Of a stretch of 6,406 bases of DNA, positions 1 through 4,220 are shown piece by piece (position 1 is the first letter of the stretch; each line of letters starts with the position of its first letter). The stretch covers positions 1-6,406 of the forward strand of contig JAGVMI010000146.1 in the NCBI GenBank assembly GCA_020053845.1, in the 5' to 3' direction. The notes beneath the pieces are model-generated. The model did no database searches, had not been told where the DNA came from, and saw only the letters and a program-made list of their open reading frames with translations. The translations under genes and the position numbers were made by a program. This stretch comes from Candidatus Babeliales bacterium (GTDB taxonomy: Bacteria > Babelota > Babeliae > Babelales > Vermiphilaceae).

Positions 1-2391
1 AAGATTATCGCCCGTAAGTTCATTACGGAAGAAGAGATAAATCAGGAGATTAAGTCGTATGATGCTTCAAAGGCTGACGCGCGGTCGATAGTTTCGCGTT
101 ATAAAGAGAAGGTGGCAATCGTGCCAGACCTACTCAATAATCGCAAGAAAGTTATTGATAATATCAAAGCGGTACGCCAAGAAATTCAAAAGCAACGCGA
201 TAGTCTCTTTGCCATTCGCCAGAAAGAGTTTACCCGTTGCATGGGAATGCTTCGAGATGCTGAAGAGTATGTGAGCGAAAGTGTCGACATTATTGGTAAG
301 CTGACGGGAGTATACTCTGGCATTTCAGCGACTGCTGGCGGCATTTTACGTCTCGTTGATTTTATCATAGCAGAGCTTCGTTCGATCACGTTTTGGTATC
401 GCCCTGATTATGCGATCTCCTGGAAGGGTGTGAGCAACATGGTGCCTGATACCATGACCTTCCTTGCAGATATTAGATCGTATATTGTGCGCTTGAGTCC
501 TGGCTCATTGTTGGTACGCCTTGGTGTGATAGTTAAGCAGCCCATGTCGCTTATGCTGCTGATTTTCAAGTTACTTTTCGTTGCTATTGCAATGCTCGCA
601 TTCAAGCGATTTTCAGGAGCAATAGCGAGCCTACTTGCATACCGCGCAGAAGGATCCCGAGGCCTTGTGCGTATGCTACGGCTTTTAGCAATGGCCGCAG
701 TAAGTTTTGTGAGCAGCTATTTTTGGGGCATTTTCATTTGGAGTATGCTCTTTGCTGCACTCATGTTTTATCCTATGCCGGACACATATTTTTATGTGTT
801 CTTTTATCTGGGCTCCATACCATATCTTTTGTATTTGGCTAACCGCTTTATGCGCTCAGTTATTAATTTCAATACGCGTCATGGGTACGTACTTCTTGCC
901 GAGGATTTTCAACGGCGATTTACTATTGTAGTATCACCGCTTTTGTATGCAACGATTATCATTACTCTTTTTAGAGAAGCGTTCATGCTCGTTAATTATT
1001 ACGGGTCTGAACTGCCTACTATTTTGCTTGCAGTTAACTTTATTATTTTTCAAATTGCGCTGATCTTACTTATCTCAAAAGAGCAAATTATTAATCTTAT
1101 TCCTGCAAAAGATGCCACGTGGCAGTGGGTACGCGAGCAGGTAAATAACTATTTTTATCATCTGCAGCTTCTTGTAATAGCAGTCATTGTGATGAGCAAC
1201 CCTTATGTTGGATTTGGACAGCTTGTGCTTTACAGCTTGGTTGGTTTTATTTACACCGGTATTTTGATCACAGCACTTGTGTTTCTTCATGGGTTTTTCA
1301 AAAAAATTATTTCTCGTGTGTTTTTCACCAGTGAAGATGATGTAGTACGCGAGCGTTTTCCCCATGCAAAAACGTGGTTTGGTATTATCATCATCGCATC
1401 ATTCATGATGTTTGTGCTTGTAGGTATTGTGGTAGGTGCCAAAATTTGGGGGTGGCCACTTACTTATGCTGATGTATATAGCTGGCTTGATAAGCCAATT
1501 GTATGGAGTGGCAGTAAGACGCTTGTTTCATTCCGTTCTATATTTACTGTTTTTGGGTTTGTTTTGGCAGGGTACTTAGTATCTTACGCGCTTAATAAAT
1601 ATGTGCTTGATAAGATATTTGATCTTTTGCTTGTAGATGCCGGTGTCCAGCATACGGTTACAAGCATTACAGGCTATATGGTTTTTGTGATAGCACTTTT
1701 CCTAGGGCTACAAAGTGTTGGTTTGGGAGAGCTTGTAGGCTGGGCAATTGCAGCATTAACGTTCTCGTTAGGTTGGGTGCTCAAAGATCCAATCAGCGAT
1801 TTTGCTGCGTATTTTGTAATTCTTGTGCAGCGGCCAATTAAGATTGGCGATTACATCAAAATTGATGATGAAACGCGTGGCGTAGTACGTAAAATTACAG
1901 CACGATCGGTGATGCTCAGACGCAAAAACAGTACAACTATTGTAGTGCCTAATTCATACGTGCTTGGGCATTCAGTGATTAACTGGAACTACGTACGCGG
2001 GTTTATAGCATTTGACGACATTGTAATAACCGTTGATTATCGCGAAGATCCTGCACTGGTAAAGAGTCTATTTACGCAAGTGGTTGAATCCCATCCTAAT
2101 ATATTGCGCACGCCAAAGCCTGTAGTACGTTTGGAAAGCTTTGCAGAACATGGGTATGAGTTTATGGTGCGTGGTTTTATGAGTTCATCATACACACTTG
2201 ATCAGTGGGATATTGCGAGTGATATTCGTTTTAGCATTGCCAAAGCGATGCGGGATCATAACATTAAGATCGCATTGCCTATTCGTGTTATCGATTCTCG
2301 TCGCACAGGGCAGGGGATGGCGCCTCAGATAGCTCAAGAGATCGCGGGCGAAATTGAAGAGCTTGATAATGACGATATGCGCAAAGAATAG
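1..2391 (+). CDS. MscS-family mechanosensitive ion channel, large multi-TM type (5' end outside window)
   Basis: Membrane channel that would open under high membrane tension and release solutes during osmotic downshock. The frame is open from base 1 and the first 37 codons read as a charged helical protein (KIIARKFITEEEINQ...), so the gene starts upstream; 796 codons are visible. The GTG at 112 is the only in-frame start near the edge and lacks a properly spaced Shine-Dalgarno. Counting residues from that GTG: a charged, coiled-coil-like N-terminal region (about 1-90); roughly ten hydrophobic segments between 144 and 540; the TM3-like pore helix (about 539-577) ending in RPIKIGDYIKI; the MscS beta domain (about 576-628, with GVVRKITARSVMLRR and the VPN signature); and the alpha/beta C-terminal domain to about 727 with a short acidic tail. 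E. coli MscS is 286 residues with three membrane helices, so this resembles the large MscK/MscM-like class in size but has no recognisable periplasmic domain in the visible part. It ends 24 nt before the shared terminator. The family call is firm; the subfamily is not. Confidence 0.93.
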   Translation, partial: KIIARKFITEEEINQEIKSYDASKADARSIVSRYKEKVAIVPDLLNNRKKVIDNIKAVRQEIQKQRDSLFAIRQKEFTRCMGMLRDAEEYVSESVDIIGKLTGVYSGISATAGGILRLVDFIIAELRSITFWYRPDYAISWKGVSNMVPDTMTFLADIRSYIVRLSPGSLLVRLGVIVKQPMSLMLLIFKLLFVAIAMLAFKRFSGAIASLLAYRAEGSRGLVRMLRLLAMAAVSFVSSYFWGIFIWSMLFAALMFYPMPDTYFYVFFYLGSIPYLLYLANRFMRSVINFNTRHGYVLLAEDFQRRFTIVVSPLLYATIIITLFREAFMLVNYYGSELPTILLAVNFIIFQIALILLISKEQIINLIPAKDATWQWVREQVNNYFYHLQLLVIAVIVMSNPYVGFGQLVLYSLVGFIYTGILITALVFLHGFFKKIISRVFFTSEDDVVRERFPHAKTWFGIIIIASFMMFVLVGIVVGAKIWGWPLTYADVYSWLDKPIVWSGSKTLVSFRSIFTVFGFVLAGYLVSYALNKYVLDKIFDLLLVDAGVQHTVTSITGYMVFVIALFLGLQSVGLGELVGWAIAALTFSLGWVLKDPISDFAAYFVILVQRPIKIGDYIKIDDETRGVVRKITARSVMLRRKNSTTIVVPNSYVLGHSVINWNYVRGFIAFDDIVITVDYREDPALVKSLFTQVVESHPNILRTPKPVVRLESFAEHGYEFMVRGFMSSSYTLDQWDIASDIRFSIAKAMRDHNIKIALPIRVIDSRRTGQGMAPQIAQEIAGEIEELDNDDMRKE

Positions 2392-2415
2392 CGCTTTCTC
2401 TGAAAGAAAAGAAAT

Positions 2416-2443
2416 AAAAAGGGCGATTGAATCGCCCTTTTTT
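2416..2443. terminator. Bidirectional intrinsic terminator shared by convergent genes
   Basis: A perfect 7-bp GC-rich stem, GGGCGAT / ATCGCCC (2421-2427 and 2431-2437), closes a TGA loop. Five A residues precede it and six T residues follow it, so it has a U-tract in both directions. It lies 24 nt after the mscS-type stop and 2 nt beyond the stop of the leftward 67-residue gene, which is where a terminator serving both would be expected. Confidence 0.9.
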
Positions 2444-2445
2444 AC

Positions 2446-2649
2446 TTAGCGAAGCGATTTAATTTTTTTGTAAATATCGGAGAGGTATACGCCATACGCT
2501 ATCATAGCGAGTGACACCGCGATGAGTAATGTGGTAACTCCATGCTCGAGAAATCCGCTTACGTGAAGTAATAAAAGGCCTCCGCCAATGATAAACAGCA
2601 CGCCACGTGTCATAGGCGAGAGCATATTGCACAGATCATAATGAGGCAT
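2446..2649 (-). CDS. Small two-helix membrane protein, unknown function
   Basis: A 67-residue protein that I do not recognise as a named family. It has a short polar N-terminus (MPHYDLCNMLSPMTR), a first hydrophobic helix at about residues 15-34 containing a Gly/Leu run (IIGGGLLLLH), a short loop (GFLEHG), a second helix at about 38-56, and a basic tail (YKKIKSLR). By the positive-inside rule the C-terminus, and probably the N-terminus, face the cytoplasm, giving a hairpin topology. The start is well supported: AAGGAG sits 7 nt upstream of the ATG. The Gly-rich first helix suggests helix packing or oligomerisation (inference). It has its own upstream spacer with a candidate promoter and ends directly at the terminator it shares with the convergent channel gene. 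There is no evidence that the two proteins cooperate. Confidence 0.82.
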   Translation of the reverse strand: MPHYDLCNMLSPMTRGVLFIIGGGLLLLHVSGFLEHGVTTLLIAVSLAMIAYGVYLSDIYKKIKSLR

Positions 2650-2656
2650 AACAACA

Positions 2657-2662
2657 CTCCTT
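2657..2662 (-). promoter_or_regulatory. Ribosome binding site of the 67-residue membrane protein
   Basis: On the minus strand this reads AAGGAG, a full match to the Shine-Dalgarno core, with 7 nt before the ATG at 2649. It fixes the start of this short gene and is the main evidence that it is translated. Confidence 0.85.
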
Positions 2663-2714
2663 CTTTTAAAGAAAGCAATAGATATTTTGAGTCTGTCATG
2701 AAGTTATAAGCGGT

Positions 2715-2743
2715 ACAATAGTTGTTCCGTGACCCTACATCAA
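2715..2743 (-). promoter_or_regulatory. Candidate sigma70-type promoter for the 67-residue gene
   Basis: On the minus strand TTGATG (2738-2743) and TATTGT (2715-2720) are separated by 17 nt. Each matches the -35/-10 consensus at 4 of 6 positions. Transcription would begin near 2708, leaving a leader of about 60 nt. A second -10-like hexamer, TATAAC (2703-2708), matches better but has no good -35 partner. The location, between an upstream terminator-like hairpin and the gene, fits an independent promoter, but the match is weak. Confidence 0.3.
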
Positions 2744-2767
2744 AATGTGTATACGAGACAATAAAAG

Positions 2768-2796
2768 AGGCGCCTGACATATATAGTCAAGCGCCT
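2768..2796. terminator. Probable hairpin terminator downstream of the 58-residue peptide gene
   Basis: AGGCGC (2768-2773) pairs with GCGCCT (2791-2796). After one C/A mismatch, TGAC (2775-2778) pairs with GTCA (2786-2789), closing an ATATATA loop. On the minus strand the hairpin begins 8 nt after the stop of the 58-residue peptide gene and is followed by CTTTTATTGT, a moderately U-rich tract. The plus-strand side (TGTTGTTCTT) is also T-rich, so it could work both ways. It would separate the peptide gene from the downstream membrane protein gene. Confidence 0.68.
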
Positions 2797-2804
2797 TGTT
2801 GTTC

Positions 2805-2981
2805 TTATGATGCTATGCACTGTGTAGTAGTTGGTACTGATGATTTATGTGTGCGAGCTGTTGTCACATGGCATGCATCACCATAATGACCGTGCGTAGA
2901 GTAAAGAATAACGATTGATCCCACCTTAATTGCGTGTACAACACCAATGAGCAGGATAGCAAGTAAGTTTGTCCGTTTCAT
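2805..2981 (-). CDS. Small secreted peptide with signal sequence, unknown function
   Basis: A 58-residue protein with no recognised family. It starts MKRTNLLAILLIGVVHA, a compact signal peptide: a Lys-Arg n-region, a hydrophobic core of about 11 residues, and a V-H-A end compatible with signal peptidase I cleavage near residue 17. The mature part would be only about 40 residues, starting with a second hydrophobic stretch (IKVGSIVILY), then His/Thr-rich sequence with two Cys (37 and 55) that could form one disulfide outside the cytoplasm. If the peptide is not cleaved, the two hydrophobic stretches could instead form a membrane anchor. The start is chosen because AAGGGG lies 6 nt upstream of the ATG. 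The frame stays open upstream to 3278, but that extension has no ribosome binding site and would bury the signal peptide. A hairpin follows the stop within 8 nt. The SD, signal peptide and terminator together support a real gene; its role is unknown. Confidence 0.6.
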   Translation of the reverse strand: MKRTNLLAILLIGVVHAIKVGSIVILYSTHGHYGDACHVTTARTHKSSVPTTTQCIAS

Positions 2982-2987
2982 GTTGAG

Positions 2988-2993
2988 CCCCTT
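2988..2993 (-). promoter_or_regulatory. Ribosome binding site selecting the short start of the 58-residue peptide
   Basis: The minus strand reads AAGGGG with 6 nt before the ATG at 2981. It decides between this start and the longer open frame reaching to 3278, whose ATG is preceded by no Shine-Dalgarno-like sequence. Confidence 0.6.
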
Positions 2994-3022
2994 TTTGTTT
3001 TGCGCGCGGATACACTGATGGC

Positions 3023-3034
3023 TTAGCGCGCTAA
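3023..3034. repeat. 12-bp perfect palindrome TTAGCGCGCTAA
   Basis: The sequence equals its own reverse complement across 12 bases. It sits about 42 nt upstream of the 58-residue peptide start, within its presumed leader. It may be a protein-binding site or chance; no partner copy was noticed elsewhere in the window. Confidence 0.35.
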
Positions 3035-3078
3035 AACGCGAGTTGGATATGCCCAAACGGTACACCTTATGCTGTGCT

Positions 3079-3107
3079 GTTATGGAACGCTCGTTCCAAA
3101 GCGACAA
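3079..3107 (-). promoter_or_regulatory. Candidate promoter of the 58-residue peptide gene with a palindrome in its spacer
   Basis: On the minus strand TTGTCG (3102-3107) and CATAAC (3079-3084) are 17 nt apart, each matching consensus at 4 of 6 positions. The spacer is mostly filled by the inverted repeat TGGAACG-AG-CGTTCCA (3083-3098), which could be a repressor or activator site. Transcription from here would give a leader of about 90 nt before the ATG at 2981, which contains the second palindrome at 3023-3034. The hexamers alone are weak; the coincidence of spacing and palindrome is what makes it worth listing. Confidence 0.3.
3083..3098. repeat. 16-bp inverted repeat, possible operator
   Basis: TGGAACG and CGTTCCA form perfect 7-bp arms around a 2-nt centre. 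The short centre makes a stable RNA hairpin unlikely and is more like a dimeric protein-binding site. It lies between the hexamers of the candidate promoter at 3079-3107. No known regulator motif was recognised. Confidence 0.45.
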
Positions 3108-3174
3108 AGATTCTACGAAAGATATGAACAGCTGCTCAATCTGACGAGATATTGTGCGCAAAGCACAAGGAGTA

Positions 3175-3336
3175 TTAGCTGTTATTGGTGCATGTGACGC
3201 GTGATCTGACAGTACACACGATGCTTGCAAATTGGGTAACCCCAGATGCTTGTAGGTACGATGTAACGTGTGATCCATGGATTACACACGCTGCATTTTT
3301 TCGTACGCTGCAGCACAGGGATGAGATAGGTATCAT
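3175..3336 (-). CDS. Possible 53-residue ORF with a very strong ribosome binding site
   Basis: The ORF begins MIPISSLCCSVRKNAACVIH and ends CTNNS, with no recognised family, no clear signal peptide and no membrane helix. Five Cys residues occur in 53. The reason to list it is its translation start: the minus strand carries AAGGAGGAG ending 4 nt before the ATG, with the core AAGGAG at 7-nt spacing, the strongest such site in the window. All three minus-strand frames are open for more than 100 nt just downstream of this start, so openness alone says little. It may be a genuine small protein, a leader peptide for the downstream secreted peptide gene, or the surviving start of a gene whose body has decayed. 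The same frame is open back to an ATG at 3378, which has no such site. Confidence 0.35.
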   Translation of the reverse strand: MIPISSLCCSVRKNAACVIHGSHVTSYLQASGVTQFASIVCTVRSRVTCTNNS

Positions 3337-3340
3337 GATC

Positions 3341-3349
3341 CTCCTCCTT
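3341..3349 (-). promoter_or_regulatory. Near-consensus Shine-Dalgarno site upstream of the 53-residue ORF
   Basis: The minus strand reads AAGGAGGAG, followed by GATC and then ATG at 3336. This is an unusually complete anti-16S match in a region otherwise without a convincing gene, and it is the main support for the ORF at 3175-3336. Confidence 0.5.
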
Positions 3350-3524
3350 GACGTATCGGAGTTAGAAGATGTTAACACTGCTTACTGGTTTAAGTTCTTA
3401 ACACAAAAAACAGTGTTGCGCAATCAAAGTTTTTTCTTTTTCGCTCGCTATTTCAATGAGTGTTAATTTAAAGGTTGCGTGATATGCGGAAAAATGAGCG
3501 AGAATAAAGTGTTTTTTTGTAGAG

Positions 3525-4172
3525 CTATGTATTCAGCTCATGATAATATCGCTCTACAATCACAAGAAGTTGGTGTGGCGAAATGCCCGGCAGTTCTTCT
3601 ATATGTAACATAAATTGTTTATCGCTGAGCATTCGTGCGTACAGATCGCGTATTGTAGCTTGGTAGCACGGAAAGCGTTTGATGAGATCAATAAATCCCG
3701 GAAATTGGTAGAGAGGATAGCAATGTATGATGGCATACTGGTGATGAGCAGCAAAAGGCCGCGCATTATCCATGATACGCATGAACAGCAACTCAAAATC
3801 GTGAGCATGCCATTGCATACATGTTTCATGTACGCGTGTGTTGTTGAGATCAAGATAAGATTGATCTCTTTCATATCCTACCAGGGTGCATAGCAGTCGC
3901 ATAAGAGGGGCTGCAACATCGATACCAATTGCACATGGCACCGTAATTAAGTTGATAATACCGGTCGGTTTACTTATTGTTTGCACAAAATAAAGAATAA
4001 TACGTTCGAAAAAAGATTTTGTCTGTTGTGTGGCAGGTGATGCTCGTATGATGCCCATATGTGATGCAGGCAGATCGCTTGTGGTGATAGGGCAATCACA
4101 TGCATGTGTGGTGCTGTACATTAGAAAAAAAAGAAGAAACATACGTGTTGCTTGGCGCTTCATGCTGCACAT
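3525..4172 (-). CDS. Exported Cys-rich protein of unknown function
   Basis: A 215-residue protein that I cannot place in a family. The N-terminus is a signal peptide: basic MKRQATR, then hydrophobic MFLLFFLMY, then STTHA before CDC, giving likely cleavage after Ala24. The Cys directly after the site is lipoprotein-like, but the -3 Thr and -2 His do not fit a lipobox, so a soluble periplasmic or secreted form is more likely. Mature Cys residues lie at 25, 27, 80, 95, 118, 151 and 169. A hydrophobic stretch at about 71-99 (GIINLITVPCAIGIDVAAP...) could be a membrane helix or a buried core; the C-terminal half is helix-like, with several aromatic and His residues. The start could equally be the ATG at 4163 (MKRQ...), which gives a more typical signal peptide; neither has a visible Shine-Dalgarno. 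It begins 48 nt after the glycosidase-like gene on the same strand, suggesting one transcript and perhaps coupled translation. Confidence 0.75.
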   Translation of the reverse strand: MCSMKRQATRMFLLFFLMYSTTHACDCPITTSDLPASHMGIIRASPATQQTKSFFERIILYFVQTISKPTGIINLITVPCAIGIDVAAPLMRLLCTLVGYERDQSYLDLNNTRVHETCMQWHAHDFELLFMRIMDNARPFAAHHQYAIIHCYPLYQFPGFIDLIKRFPCYQATIRDLYARMLSDKQFMLHIEELPGISPHQLLVIVERYYHELNT

Positions 4173-4220
4173 TCTGTTGGGTTAGTACATCAATGCGAGC
4201 ATAGCCTAACGATCGTCTCA

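Larger units (their letters stand above)
2982..3524. other. Gene-poor spacer of about 540 bp
   Basis: No confident long gene is found here on either strand. It contains the ribosome binding site and a candidate promoter for the 58-residue peptide, a 12-bp perfect palindrome TTAGCGCGCTAA (3023-3034), a 16-bp inverted repeat (3083-3098), a 53-codon minus-strand ORF with a strong Shine-Dalgarno (3175-3336), and a 7-bp inverted repeat AACACTG/CAGTGTT (3374-3380 and 3411-3417) with a 30-nt loop. The part nearest the 215-residue gene (3420-3524) is A/T-tract rich; I found no convincing terminator for that gene there. The region could contain a decayed gene, but no recognisable protein fragment was seen. 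Confidence 0.6.

Noticed and set aside
1075..1365. Minus-strand 96-codon frame inside the channel gene
   Set aside because: Antisense shadow of a well-supported membrane protein; Asn/Lys/His-rich translation without features.
2805..3278. A 157-codon minus-strand open frame containing the 58-residue peptide gene
   Set aside because: Its ATG at 3278 lacks any Shine-Dalgarno. The internal ATG at 2981 has AAGGGG at 6 nt and starts a typical signal peptide, which would be buried in the longer form.
3374..3417. Inverted repeat AACACTG/CAGTGTT as a terminator or riboswitch
   Set aside because: Only 7 bp with a 30-nt loop and no following U-tract; no known riboswitch pattern recognised.
3185..3466. 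Plus-strand 93-codon frame starting at TTG
   Set aside because: The start is TTG with AAGGAG 12 nt away, which is too far. The protein has no domain, ends in a Phe run derived from T-tracts, and lies antisense to a better-supported start.
3525..3542. GAGCT/AGCTC hairpin over the stop of the 215-residue gene as its terminator
   Set aside because: The stem is 5 bp and is followed on the coding strand by an A-run, not a U-run.
3599..3893. Overlapping short frames on both strands within the 215-residue gene
   Set aside because: Alternative-frame shadows; only the 215-residue frame has a signal peptide and fits the operon spacing.
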